From Bryobacterales bacterium (lineage in GTDB: Bacteria; Acidobacteriota; Terriglobia; Bryobacterales; Bryobacteraceae): a DNA stretch of 38,799 nt. Below the pieces are notes generated by a model. It did not search any database. It was not told where the DNA came from and worked only from the letters and a program-made list of their open reading frames with translations. Shown piece by piece: positions 27,735 to 36,121 of this stretch. Where the stretch lies: NCBI GenBank assembly GCA_003136675.1, contig PLFE01000062.1:24356-63154 (forward strand), in the 5' to 3' direction. The first letter of the stretch is position 1, and each line of letters opens with the position of its first letter. Position numbers and translations under genes: made by a program.

Positions 27735-28432
27735 ACGTTCCCCGCCCCCGGCGTGTACGTTGTGGCTACCACCGTGGTCGCCTGCAGAACCTGGCACTGC
27801 ACAATTCCGCTGAAGACACTCATTGCCGCCGAGACGTTCACCGTCGGCGCAGTCACATCTACTTCGCTCGCTGCGGTAACTTGCACCTTACCCGTCGGAG
27901 CACTGATCGTCACGCCGGTTGAATCGATTTTGATCGAGGTCTGGGATGAGTTCGTGAACTCGATGGAGCCGCCGCCGCTATCCGTCATCGTCCCCGTGAG
28001 TTGCCCTGGCGTGGAGAACTCGATGGTGGCGCTGCTTGCGCTTTCTTCGACAATGGCGATACGCGTACCGGCCACGCCGGTAATCGTCCAGCGATCCACC
28101 GCCTCTCCCGAACCGCCCAAGGTTTCAGGCGCTGAATCCGTCCCGTTCCACATGCTGCCGATGATCACGGGGAAGCGTGGATCTCCTGCCAGGAATACAA
28201 CCAGAACTTCATCGCCCACATTCGGAATGAAGAACGCCCCTCGTTTGCCGCCTGCGAAAGGAACGGCTACGCGAGCCCATACCGGCATATCCTGATCCGT
28301 TATGCCGTCGGTATTGAAAAGCCGTACTTGCACGCGGTTGCGGTTCTCCGGATCCTTCACGCTCTTCACGGCGCCGACGAATGCGGCTGACCCCAGCATC
28401 TCGACGGCGTTGTCGCGAACCAGAAAGCTCAT
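27728..28432 (-). CDS. gpV/VgrG-type spike protein with OB fold and beta-helix
   Basis: The protein has 234 residues. Residues about 15-110 form the gp5/gpV OB domain (GAVKSVKDPENRNRVQVRLF, MPVWARVAVPFAG, GAFFIPNVGDEVLVVFLAGDPRFPVIIG). The C-terminal part is a run of short alternating strands (STGVTISAPTGKVQVTAASEVDVTAPTVNV) typical of a trimeric beta-helical spike. In Afp/PVC the hub and spike are fused in one protein; here they are two genes. ATGA overlaps the gpD-like stop, with GGGGA upstream. No PAAR tip protein is recognisable nearby. Confidence 0.92.
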   Translation of the reverse strand: MSFLVRDNAVEMLGSAAFVGAVKSVKDPENRNRVQVRLFNTDGITDQDMPVWARVAVPFAGGKRGAFFIPNVGDEVLVVFLAGDPRFPVIIGSMWNGTDSAPETLGGSGEAVDRWTITGVAGTRIAIVEESASSATIEFSTPGQLTGTMTDSGGGSIEFTNSSQTSIKIDSTGVTISAPTGKVQVTAASEVDVTAPTVNVSAAMSVFSGIVQCQVLQATTVVATTYTPGAGNVW

Positions 28433-29517
28433 GCAGCGTTCCCCAGGTAAGCGCATTCGGCGGTGAACTCAGTTTCGTAGCCTTTGTCCGTGTCAAAGCG
28501 ATGAGTCGCCTCTGTTGTGTAGTAACTGTTGGAAAACCGCGGCCCGAGTCCCGTCAGCGTGAGCCATGAACCTACGCGAAGACTTGGATTTCCCTCCGCA
28601 ACGCCGTGCGCCACAGCGAAGCGCCGCATCCGCTGCGTGAACTCGGCGTCTACCAGGCCCTGCGCCTCGGCTTGGTTCAAGTTGGCGAAATGCCCCAGGT
28701 GTTCAGACCTCGTACTAAGCGCCTGGCCGAGCCAGTCTTTGCCGGTCTGCCCGGAGCCTTGTCCAAACGCTGTGGCCGAACTGATGACGCTGATCGTTTG
28801 CCCTTGCTTGTAGTCCCAGCCGGTTGCGGTAACCTGCGTCACTTGATGCGCAAGGTCGGCCAGCACGCGAACTTCGCGCAGTTGGCTGTTCATATCGAGT
28901 TGAATCGCCGTGCGCTGAACCTGGCTGCGCGGCGATGCATGGAGTTCGTCCGCCACTACTTGTAAATCCGCGTCGTAACGCGCCAGCAGTCTTCGAAGAA
29001 ACCGTAGATCCGTCTCGTTGAACTGCTGCTCGTCGCCGATATTCGCATCGAGACCGTTCACCTGAGGCGTCAGGCCTAGGCCGGAGGCAACTTGTGTCAC
29101 GATGTCGCCCAGGGTCGTCGCCTCCCAGGTCTTCGTGCGCCGTGTCATGCGCGCTCCTTGCAAAGCATCTTCCGACAGCACCACCAGTTCGGGCGGCCCC
29201 ATCGCTGGATAGCGGCCTTCAAGTGCCGTTACCTTGCCTCGAAAGATCTCCGTCGGCGAATTCACATCTCCCGCATAAACGATCAGTGCGGTCCCCAGCT
29301 TCAGCACCGTGCCGTCTTCAAAAACCAGATCCGCCAGCCCGCCCTGAAAAGATCCGAAATTGCTGAAGCGCAGTTCTATTGACGAAAGTCCGGCTTCTTG
29401 CTCGCGCATCTCCATGCCCAGAAGCTGGTTCGAGAGCATGTCGTTCAGTTGCCCATCCGCCTTGATCGTGGGGATGGCGCTGTAGACTGCGCTCGTCGTC
29501 AAAGGTGTTTCGGGCAT
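28429..29517 (-). CDS. gpD/gp27-like hub protein
   Basis: The protein has 362 residues. It shows the phage late control gene D/gp27 pattern: FRGKVTALEGRYPAMGPPELVVLSEDALQGARMTRRTKTWE, then TLGDIVTQVASGLGL, FNETDLRFLRRLLARYDADL and the final YYTTEATHRFDTDKGYETEF. The trimeric hub joins tube and spike. Together with the next gene it makes up the equivalent of a single Afp8/VgrG protein. The start lies one base after the stop of the 55-residue gene. Confidence 0.92.
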   Translation of the reverse strand: MPETPLTTSAVYSAIPTIKADGQLNDMLSNQLLGMEMREQEAGLSSIELRFSNFGSFQGGLADLVFEDGTVLKLGTALIVYAGDVNSPTEIFRGKVTALEGRYPAMGPPELVVLSEDALQGARMTRRTKTWEATTLGDIVTQVASGLGLTPQVNGLDANIGDEQQFNETDLRFLRRLLARYDADLQVVADELHASPRSQVQRTAIQLDMNSQLREVRVLADLAHQVTQVTATGWDYKQGQTISVISSATAFGQGSGQTGKDWLGQALSTRSEHLGHFANLNQAEAQGLVDAEFTQRMRRFAVAHGVAEGNPSLRVGSWLTLTGLGPRFSNSYYTTEATHRFDTDKGYETEFTAECAYLGNAA

Positions 29518-29518
29518 T

Positions 29519-29686
29519 TTATTCCGCTCTCAGCCTGCGCTGGCGTTCTGCCAGCTTTTCCATTTCCTGCCGGATATTCATCGGCTCCTGCGGTGTACCC
29601 GATTGGGCCGGGTTGGGTCCGCTTGCCTGCTGCGATCTCTTGCCGCTCTGTACCTCGACGTCCATCTGGTTGATCGTCACCGCCAT
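29519..29686 (-). CDS. 55-residue small protein at the Afp6 position
   Basis: This short frame reads MAVTINQMDVEVQSGKRSQQ at the N-terminus, has a Ser/Gly/Pro linker, and ends in a charged helix (NIRQEMEKLAERQRRLRAE). An excellent ribosome site (GAGGGA) sits about seven bases before the ATG, directly after the upstream stop, and the stop is one base before the hub gene. Afp and PVC have a similarly small gene (Afp6, about 55-60 residues) in the tube-baseplate region, and the length and opening MxVxI... pattern fit. Tight packing on both sides supports a real gene. The function is unknown; a small structural or chaperone role is likely. Confidence 0.78.
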   Translation of the reverse strand: MAVTINQMDVEVQSGKRSQQASGPNPAQSGTPQEPMNIRQEMEKLAERQRRLRAE

Positions 29687-29698
29687 CGTCGTCCCTCG

Positions 29699-30796
29699 TC
29701 AGCCGTTGTTGTCGTTATCGAAAACCAGCCGGTCGCTGAAACTCATCTGGGCCCCCACGTCGGATGTAAAACCGGTGCTCGACGTAGCCGCCCCTCCCAA
29801 GCTGTAGCTTGCGTTCACGCCCGTTGAAACATCGGCGCCCGTAGTCGCAGACAGCATTTTGAGCGGATTCAGACGCGCGGTCGTACTCAGCGTGGCACGC
29901 CCTGTTTCCAGGCCAACAAAAGCTCCCGACGTGGCCGGTACTCCCGCTGACGCTTGCCCTCCGAAAAGCGCGCCACCGCCCAAGCCCGCGGAGATCTGAA
30001 GGCTCGCTGCAGACGCCACACCCGCGCTCGCACCGAAGGAGACGCCGCCCGAAACCCCAGCGGAGATACCTGCCGTTATTCCCGCGCCCCCGCCGATCGA
30101 CAAACCCGCCGAAACCGAAGCGGAAGCTGCAAATCCCGCCGCCGCGTTGAACTGAATCCCGGCATTCACTTGCAGCGACGCCCCACCCGTGAATCGCAGG
30201 CTGTCAAGCCCGTTGTCGGACCCCAGTTGCCTCGCCGCCGTTGGGTCCCCGCCCTGCGTTGATACCGAAGTAGCGCTCGCGCCGTCCGGCGTCGGCACCA
30301 TACTACCTGAGATCTGGGAACTCGCCATACTTCCGCCCGCGTCAAACACCTGATCCTGCCGGGCAAGTCCGATACTCACCAATGACCGCAGTGGCACCCC
30401 ATCGGCCGAGAAGAAATCGATCGTTTCCTTGAACGACTCCATCGTTCCTTTAAACTCGTATGATCCCCACTGAAAACTCACCACGGGTTGTGCCTGCGCG
30501 CTTGCGCCGCTCTGGTTCCGCGCCGCATCCGCTGACGACTGCATAAAGGCCGCCACCTTATTTGTCGTAACCCGGACGTCCTCGCCCGTGCCTGTCGTGT
30601 CGAATTGTAAATCCATGGAGAGCTTGCCTGAAAACTGCGCCGCGAACTGCTTTCGCTTAGGGCCGCCGGAGGTTTGCTTAGTCGAGTTTTCGACGGTATA
30701 AACCAGCGAAGTCGGATTGAAGTGCACCGGCACTTCACTGTTGTCGGTCAGGGACACCAGTTTCGCCTTCAGCGTCGGAGGAGTTTGATAATCCAT
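29699..30796 (-). CDS. CIS tube-associated protein (Afp7-like N-terminus) with Gly/Ala/Ser-rich tail
   Basis: The protein has 365 residues. The first 155 residues match the eCIS tube-initiation/baseplate domain (LKAKLVSLTDNSEVPVHFNPTSLVYTVE, FSGKLSMDLQFDTTGTGEDV, WGSYEFKGTMESFKETIDFFSADGVPLRS), as in Afp7/Pvc7. In those proteins a LysM domain follows; here no LysM motif is visible. Instead residues about 200-320 are an unusual Gly/Ala/Ser-rich sequence (SAGLSIGGGAGITAGISAGV, SFGASAGVASAASL). The family sits between the tube and hub. Start at ATG 30796, three bases after the tube gene. Confidence 0.88.
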   Translation of the reverse strand: MDYQTPPTLKAKLVSLTDNSEVPVHFNPTSLVYTVENSTKQTSGGPKRKQFAAQFSGKLSMDLQFDTTGTGEDVRVTTNKVAAFMQSSADAARNQSGASAQAQPVVSFQWGSYEFKGTMESFKETIDFFSADGVPLRSLVSIGLARQDQVFDAGGSMASSQISGSMVPTPDGASATSVSTQGGDPTAARQLGSDNGLDSLRFTGGASLQVNAGIQFNAAAGFAASASVSAGLSIGGGAGITAGISAGVSGGVSFGASAGVASAASLQISAGLGGGALFGGQASAGVPATSGAFVGLETGRATLSTTARLNPLKMLSATTGADVSTGVNASYSLGGAATSSTGFTSDVGAQMSFSDRLVFDNDNNG

Positions 30797-30799
30797 ACG

Positions 30800-31276
30800 C
30801 TATCCCCCCACCGGAGGCGACGAAAGGCCCTCGTGAACCAGGTGCAATTCCTCGATGCCGACTTCCGCCCCTTTCGCGTTCAGATCGGCGAACTTGAATT
30901 TCACGGGCATTGCCTGGTCGAGTTGCCAGGCAATCGCGGGCGCTCCGCTTCCATCCAGCAGCGTAATGGTTACTTGCAGGCGCGGTGCGAAGCGGCCGGA
31001 ACTCGTCGTGTTGAAAATCTGCCAGAGATTGCGGTTTGAAGTGATGCCCCTCTTGAGTACAACAGTCGCGAACGTCACCTGTCCCGGCCGTTGAGGAATG
31101 CCGTAGTTGGTGCCGCCTTCTTTAATGGCCTTCGGCTCCATCGTCGCTTCAAGTCCCGTCACTTCGGAAAATGCGCCCGAGCAGATCGACACGTCGCCCC
31201 CTGGAGCCTGTACTCCCACCGTTTCCGATTTGAAATCCACTCGAAAGCGGAATACATGATACGGAGCCCGAGCCAT
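30800..31276 (-). CDS. Inner tube protein (gp19 family, second copy)
   Basis: The protein has 158 residues. It has the T4 gp19/phage tail-tube pattern: FRFRVDFKSE, FSEVTGLEATMEPKAIKEGGTNYG, QVTFATVVLKRGITSNRNLWQIFN and closing PVKFKFADLNAKGAEVGIEELHLVHEGL. It differs clearly from the other tube protein (32951-33412) and probably corresponds to Afp5, the ring that starts the tube above the hub, whereas the other forms the bulk tube. It shares one base with the sheath stop (TGATG). Confidence 0.93.
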   Translation of the reverse strand: MARAPYHVFRFRVDFKSETVGVQAPGGDVSICSGAFSEVTGLEATMEPKAIKEGGTNYGIPQRPGQVTFATVVLKRGITSNRNLWQIFNTTSSGRFAPRLQVTITLLDGSGAPAIAWQLDQAMPVKFKFADLNAKGAEVGIEELHLVHEGLSSPPVGG

Positions 31277-32928
31277 CAGCTTGCCTCCGCAAGTTGCGCG
31301 ATCGTTTGCGAACTGGTGCCGCTCGTCTGCAGTGCAAGGGTTACGTGAATCAGCTCGATCGTGGACGCCGCGTTGAAACTGACCAGAGCGACTAAGCGCC
31401 CATTATCGAGATCGTTCTGGGTCATCGTGCTGCGGTCGCACCGCACCGAAAAGGCGTCGCCCGCCGATGCGCCGTCTAGCGCATTAGCCTGCCAGAGGCG
31501 CGTCATCAAAGTGCGTAGGAAGGTCTGCACCCGTACCCACAACGTGGGACCGTTCTGCTGGAAAACGACATCTTGGCCCAAATTCCGGCATGCCCGCAAG
31601 ATCACCGCGACGAGCCGGTGAATACTCGCCGGACGATAGCTCTCGCCTGGGTACGTTGTCACGTCCGATAGCAATGCCATCCCCGCAGGTGTAAACCCGA
31701 ACAGGCTGAACCGCTCGATCAGCGGCTTCACGGTGGAAGGATTCGCATCGGAGCCCCACACCAAGGGCATCGCGGGGACCGTGGTTTCCTGCGCCGGTAG
31801 AATCGGCGAAACGTCGTAGATCTCTGCCGGCGTAATCTTGGTCGCGCTCGTGAACGTGCCCCTCGTAAGAGCATTGCGCGCCAGAATGCCAGTCAGCGCG
31901 CCATCCGGTGGCTCCAGCCCTTCGAGTAGCACCGAAGAGCCGGTGGTTCGAAGCCAGGGGTAAGTCAGTTGCAGAAAAGCCGTCGAAATGCCCTCGCTCA
32001 ATAGCGGCGACATGACGTTCTCAGGCATCACCTGCGCAACTACTGCATGAATGTCGGTCACCGCGCCTACCGGCGTCTCGGCCGCAAACGCTGGGTCGCT
32101 GTCCTGGGGCATGGGGAATGCGGCGACGAACTGCACCTCGCGCAGGCTTGAGCCGTAAGTTGATAGGTACTGGAGCACGGCCCACACACCGGTCATCCAG
32201 CCGGAGTAGTCGCTCTGCAAGAGCCGGGGCGCAAACGGGCCATAACTCACCGGAGTTTCCGGCGTCAAGTCCTCGTTCGAGCACACCGTAAACTGCTCCG
32301 GTCCGGTTGCAGGGTTGGGCGCGGCGCCCGCTGCTCCGCTCACGTCCGACGCGGCGAGTATCGGCAGGTCCGGCATCGCCAGGAAAGAAACCTCCGGCAA
32401 GCCTGCCAGGTGTCCCACGCCGTGCCAGCCGGTTTGATCGTCGACGCCATATACGGTGGACGGAAGCATTTTCTGCAGCTTGACCACCCGGGAACTGCTG
32501 TCGTCGATGTTCACTCCCGCAGCGAGGTTGGTCGCTCCCTTCGGCACCACCGGATCGTCCATTCGAACCACGTAACAGCGCTTTCCTCCCTGCGCGAAGA
32601 ACGTGCGCACTGCGGTCGCAACGTAGTCGGTTCCGAAACTCGACGTAGTTCCCCCCGCATCGAACAGCGCCGTAAACGTCGGATACGTTTCAATCGGCAA
32701 CGGCACGTCCACGCAGGCCAGCACCGGCACCGCCGTGCCATCGGCGGGGGCGAAGATTCTCGCGAACGGGCCGCCGATCCAGCCGTGGAGCGTCAGCCAG
32801 TTCTGCATCGCTGTCGAAATCGTTGCACCCGGATTGCAGCGGATGAGTCCGACAAAGCAAGCGACGTCGGCGCGGCCAGGATCGACCTCCGCCACCGGAC
32901 GCTCGTTATCGAACACGATTCTGCTCAT
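31276..32928 (-). CDS. Contractile sheath protein (second copy)
   Basis: The protein has 550 residues. The N-terminus and C-terminal domain follow the phage/eCIS sheath pattern. The C-terminal part has FSVRCDRSTMTQNDLDNGRLVALVSF, the handshake region also present in the 635-residue sheath (TTMTQNDLDNGR). It lacks the Thr/Pro insertion of that copy. Afp uses three sheath genes and many eCIS two; the divergent copies may form the baseplate-proximal and main sheath rings. A GGAG ribosome site lies upstream, and it is one base coupled to the following tube gene. Confidence 0.92.
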   Translation of the reverse strand: MSRIVFDNERPVAEVDPGRADVACFVGLIRCNPGATISTAMQNWLTLHGWIGGPFARIFAPADGTAVPVLACVDVPLPIETYPTFTALFDAGGTTSSFGTDYVATAVRTFFAQGGKRCYVVRMDDPVVPKGATNLAAGVNIDDSSSRVVKLQKMLPSTVYGVDDQTGWHGVGHLAGLPEVSFLAMPDLPILAASDVSGAAGAAPNPATGPEQFTVCSNEDLTPETPVSYGPFAPRLLQSDYSGWMTGVWAVLQYLSTYGSSLREVQFVAAFPMPQDSDPAFAAETPVGAVTDIHAVVAQVMPENVMSPLLSEGISTAFLQLTYPWLRTTGSSVLLEGLEPPDGALTGILARNALTRGTFTSATKITPAEIYDVSPILPAQETTVPAMPLVWGSDANPSTVKPLIERFSLFGFTPAGMALLSDVTTYPGESYRPASIHRLVAVILRACRNLGQDVVFQQNGPTLWVRVQTFLRTLMTRLWQANALDGASAGDAFSVRCDRSTMTQNDLDNGRLVALVSFNAASTIELIHVTLALQTSGTSSQTIAQLAEAS

Positions 32929-32950
32929 GGCTGATCGGCTCCGCTGCTCC

Positions 32951-33412
32951 TTAAGATGCAGGTGCGATTTCGTAGCGCTCTGCCGAGAGCACCAATTCTT
33001 CCATCGCCACTTCTCCGCCGCCTTTGCCTGCCAGCGAGGGGCCCGTGTACTTCATCGGAACCACGTTGCGTAGCTTCCACTGCTGCACCGGGTTGGCTGC
33101 TTCGTCGCGTAGCGTAATCACCACGTCGCGTTGCGCCAGAACGCCTGTCGTGCGCGTCTTCGTGATCCACGCCCACAGGTCCGACGAGTCCACCACCCCG
33201 CGCTTCAGAGTGATATCGCCCACCTTGTACGAGCCGGGCACCTTGCGCACGCCCGATTCTGGTTCGTTGCCGTCGCGGTATTCGGAAATATGGATCTCCG
33301 TCGTAAGGCCTGAGACGTCGGAAAAACCGCCGAGCAGTTTTTCCGGGTCGCGGGGGCCGTTCACATTCACGATGTAGTTATATGCGGGGTAAGGAGCTGT
33401 TCTGGTTGCCAT
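32951..33412 (-). CDS. Inner tube protein (gp19 family, first copy)
   Basis: The protein has 153 residues. The pattern YPAYNYIVNVNG, FSDVSGLTTEIHISEYRDGNEP, KVGDITLKRGVVDSSDLWAWI and closing PSLAGKGGGEVAMEELVLSAERYEI is the standard eCIS/phage tube fold (Afp1-like). A good ribosome site (GAGGA) precedes the ATG. It lies between the two sheath genes, the usual arrangement, and is likely the major tube subunit through which cargo is loaded. Confidence 0.94.
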   Translation of the reverse strand: MATRTAPYPAYNYIVNVNGPRDPEKLLGGFSDVSGLTTEIHISEYRDGNEPESGVRKVPGSYKVGDITLKRGVVDSSDLWAWITKTRTTGVLAQRDVVITLRDEAANPVQQWKLRNVVPMKYTGPSLAGKGGGEVAMEELVLSAERYEIAPAS

Positions 33413-33436
33413 CGGATTCCTCTTCTCTTAGTCGCG

Positions 33437-35344
33437 TTAGCCCTGAGTGCCTGACGTCATCTGGCCGATGCGGAAGATAACGAACTCCGCCGGCTTGAGT
33501 ACTGCCACCCCGATGAGACAAATCATGCGCCCGTTATCGAGATCGTTCTGCGTCATCGTCGTGCGGTCGCACCGGACAAAATAAGCCTGCGCCGCGGAAT
33601 CGCCCAGTAGCGACCCTTCCTTCCATTCGTTGTAGAGGAACGAATCGATCGACTCCTTCACGCGCGACCACAGCGACGGGCCATTGTTCTCAAACACCGC
33701 CCACTGAGTGCTGTTGTCGATCGAATGCTCCAGATAGATCATGTAACGCCGCACGTTCACATACTGGAACTCGGAATCGGACGAAGCTGTCCTCGCCCCC
33801 CACACCCGGTATCCACGGTTCGGGAAATAGCGCAGGCAGTTGATCCCCAGCGGATTTAGCAGCCCCTGCTCGCCGAACGAGATGTTGCGTTCGAAACTCG
33901 ACGCGCCCAGCACCACCTCGTTGGCCGGCGCTTTGGCCACCCCGTTCTGTTCATCGTTGCGCGCGTAGATGCCTGCTATGAAGCCCGACGGCGGCACCGC
34001 AATCTCCGACGGGATGGAGGACCCTGTGCTCGAGAGCGGGTTAGGTGTGTTGACCCACGGCACATAAAGCGCGGCATAACTTGAATCGATCTGGCTTCGG
34101 ACGTTTTCGTTTTCCGTCGCAAGCTGATTCGGCGGCGTCTCGAGAATCGCGATGCGATACGCCCGCTGCTGGGTCACGTGTGTGATCAATGCGTTGATAA
34201 TGTTCTGGCTGTTGCCGTTGTCGCTGAAGAAGCCCGACCCCGGCGCCGACACGATCGCGATGTCTTCCAGCGCTGTAAGGGGCGCGAGCGCGTTGGCGTA
34301 GTCTGTGGATTGCGGCTCCAGGCCGTCATCGCCGCCCGACAAAGTGTAAGTGACTGGCGAGGCGGCCGCCACCGTTGCGGGAGAGCCCGTGCTCCCGAAA
34401 ATAGCTTGGTACAGCGAGACCGGCGTCAGCGTTCCACCGAGCGTAAACGAAATCTGGTTTTCCAACTGGTCGATCGGGCGCGGCGGGTTCGGGCCAAGCG
34501 CTGCTCCGAGGTAATTTGGATGTGCCGGGTCGAATCCGAGCCCGTTGTAAACCTGCGGCGACCCGGCTGCGCTCATCGCCGTAACTTGCATCGTAAGCAG
34601 GTAAAGCGTTGCTGTCGCTCCGAGCGTTGAAGGCAAAGCAGTCCCGCCACTGCTGCTGCTAAATGTCCCCGCGGTTCCGTTGGTGTAAAAGGTGACCGTC
34701 GTCCCGGCCGGAAGCGGGGTTGTCGTAGGAGCGGGCGTTGTAGTGGTTGTTGGCCCCGCGGTCGTCGTTGTCGGCGCAGCCGTGGTCGTGGGCGCTCCGG
34801 TAGTCGTTGGCGCCGCGGTACTTGTCGGCGGTGCTGCCGTTGTTGTCGCGGGCGCCGTAACAATAGCCAACAGCGAGCCGGCCGAAAGGCCTCCCACTGT
34901 GGCCAATTGTGTTTTCGTCGCGTTGAGCGCTACAGACACGCCCTGATTGCCGGAAGCCCCGGGGAATCGCGCCGCCACCGCGACATTGCTCACCCCGCCC
35001 GACGCCAACCCCAAGTCGGAGCTGCTCCTTGGTGCGAACACTCTCGATACGTAAAGCTGCGAGCCGCCGTTATTGAAGAACGCCTGCACGCTCAACGCAA
35101 GATAGTTTGCGACCGGCGACTGGCCATTGACTGAGATGGCAATGTTCCCGAAGCCACCATAAATATTCTGGAAGTCACCGAAGCTGGTGAGCAGTTCGGG
35201 AGTTTGGGGATCCGTGGCCGTGGATACCGGCCCTGTAAGCGTAGGGCCCACAAACGCGGCAGTACTGGTGCCGACGCCCTCAATGGAAGGTGCCCGAAAA
35301 CTGACTTCTTCTACGTAAACTCCCGGAGTGAGGTACTCTGGCAT
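33437..35344 (-). CDS. Contractile sheath protein with mucin-like Thr/Pro insertion
   Basis: The protein has 635 residues. It opens MPEYLTPGVYVEEVSFRAPSIEGVGTSTAAF, the classic sheath start, and ends with FVRCDRTTMTQNDLDNGRMI, CLIGVAVLKPAEFVIFRI, the conserved C-terminal sheath domain. Residues about 164-214 are an insertion of Thr, Pro and Ala (TTTAAPPTSTAAPTTTGAP and onward) placed between strands of the middle domain, the part that points outward in known sheaths. Family members of similar length usually have a globular domain there. An AGGAGA ribosome site lies upstream. Likely the main contractile sheath subunit. Confidence 0.94.
   Translation of the reverse strand: MPEYLTPGVYVEEVSFRAPSIEGVGTSTAAFVGPTLTGPVSTATDPQTPELLTSFGDFQNIYGGFGNIAISVNGQSPVANYLALSVQAFFNNGGSQLYVSRVFAPRSSSDLGLASGGVSNVAVAARFPGASGNQGVSVALNATKTQLATVGGLSAGSLLAIVTAPATTTAAPPTSTAAPTTTGAPTTTAAPTTTTAGPTTTTTPAPTTTPLPAGTTVTFYTNGTAGTFSSSSGGTALPSTLGATATLYLLTMQVTAMSAAGSPQVYNGLGFDPAHPNYLGAALGPNPPRPIDQLENQISFTLGGTLTPVSLYQAIFGSTGSPATVAAASPVTYTLSGGDDGLEPQSTDYANALAPLTALEDIAIVSAPGSGFFSDNGNSQNIINALITHVTQQRAYRIAILETPPNQLATENENVRSQIDSSYAALYVPWVNTPNPLSSTGSSIPSEIAVPPSGFIAGIYARNDEQNGVAKAPANEVVLGASSFERNISFGEQGLLNPLGINCLRYFPNRGYRVWGARTASSDSEFQYVNVRRYMIYLEHSIDNSTQWAVFENNGPSLWSRVKESIDSFLYNEWKEGSLLGDSAAQAYFVRCDRTTMTQNDLDNGRMICLIGVAVLKPAEFVIFRIGQMTSGTQG
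34703..34855 (-). repeat. Thr/Pro/Ala-coding low-complexity tract in the sheath gene
   Basis: About 150 bases of ACx/CCx/GCx codons, seen on the plus strand as GTTGTAGTGGTTGTTGG-type repeats, encode a Thr/Pro-rich segment at residues 164-214 of the 635-residue sheath. It interrupts an otherwise conserved structural gene in frame. Confidence 0.85.
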
Positions 35345-35359
35345 GCTGCTTCTCCTATC

Positions 35360-36121
35360 TCAAAACGTAATCGTGATTCCCGCGAAAAGAACTTGTGCCG
35401 CGCCGAGCGCGCCAGTCATTTGCCCCGTCTTCAAAGCCGCGGTTCCCAGCTTTCCCAGAGTGTCGTCTGGATCCGGTATCCAACCTGGCGGCTGCGAAAG
35501 CACGCTCGGGTCGAACCATGCCTCGACCGTTACGGGGATCGTAGTCTCCGTAACCGCTCCGCCCGCGCCGGCACTGACCTGCACCCCGAGTCCTGGAACC
35601 GCCAGCAGCGCCTCGCCTCGCGCGTCGGTCACTCCCGTAGCCACAGCCGTATTGGTGCTATTCAAGACCCGCACCACCGCCCAGGGCAACCCGTTGCCGG
35701 CGCTGCCCAAAACAGTGGCCCGCACCGCTGCCCAGTTGAGCTCCACTCCTGCTGATGGGCTGGGATAAAGGGCGATCGATTGCGGCCCCGCAAATGTCAC
35801 CTGGGGATTTCCTACCGCGGGCGTCTGCGGCGCCTGCACTTGCGCGCGCCGCGGCAGATACCGCAGGCTCGGGTCCTGCACTGTAACTTCGCTCTGGCCT
35901 ACCGGCCAGGACGCCGTGGCGGACAGGAACTGCCCTGTAAGCGCGCTGAACGTCGGCGCGTCGAATATCGCGTATACCCCGCTCCGGTTCACCTTGATCT
36001 TCAACTGCTTGCTGGTTACGTTGAGCGGTGTCAGAACGGACGCGTGGGTGATCGCGTCCGAAAGAACAAAACCTCCCAGCACCCGGCGGTCACTCTGCTC
36101 GAGAAACATGGCTGAGCTCAT
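35360..36121 (-). CDS. eCIS-associated beta-sandwich protein, function unknown
   Basis: The protein has 253 residues from the ATG at 36121, where ATGA overlaps the DUF4255 stop and GGAAG lies about nine bases upstream. The open frame continues further upstream but would lie inside the DUF4255 gene. The N-terminus is compact (SSAMFLEQSDRRVLGGFVLSDAI). The middle contains a carboxypeptidase-regulatory-like beta sandwich (WAVVRVLNSTNTAVATGVTDARGEALLAVPGL). The C-terminal end reads AAQVLFAGITITF. No signal peptide is present. The gene is in the usual place between terminator and sheath; a role at the tail end or cap is possible, but I do not recognise a named family. Confidence 0.8.
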   Translation of the reverse strand: MSSAMFLEQSDRRVLGGFVLSDAITHASVLTPLNVTSKQLKIKVNRSGVYAIFDAPTFSALTGQFLSATASWPVGQSEVTVQDPSLRYLPRRAQVQAPQTPAVGNPQVTFAGPQSIALYPSPSAGVELNWAAVRATVLGSAGNGLPWAVVRVLNSTNTAVATGVTDARGEALLAVPGLGVQVSAGAGGAVTETTIPVTVEAWFDPSVLSQPPGWIPDPDDTLGKLGTAALKTGQMTGALGAAQVLFAGITITF

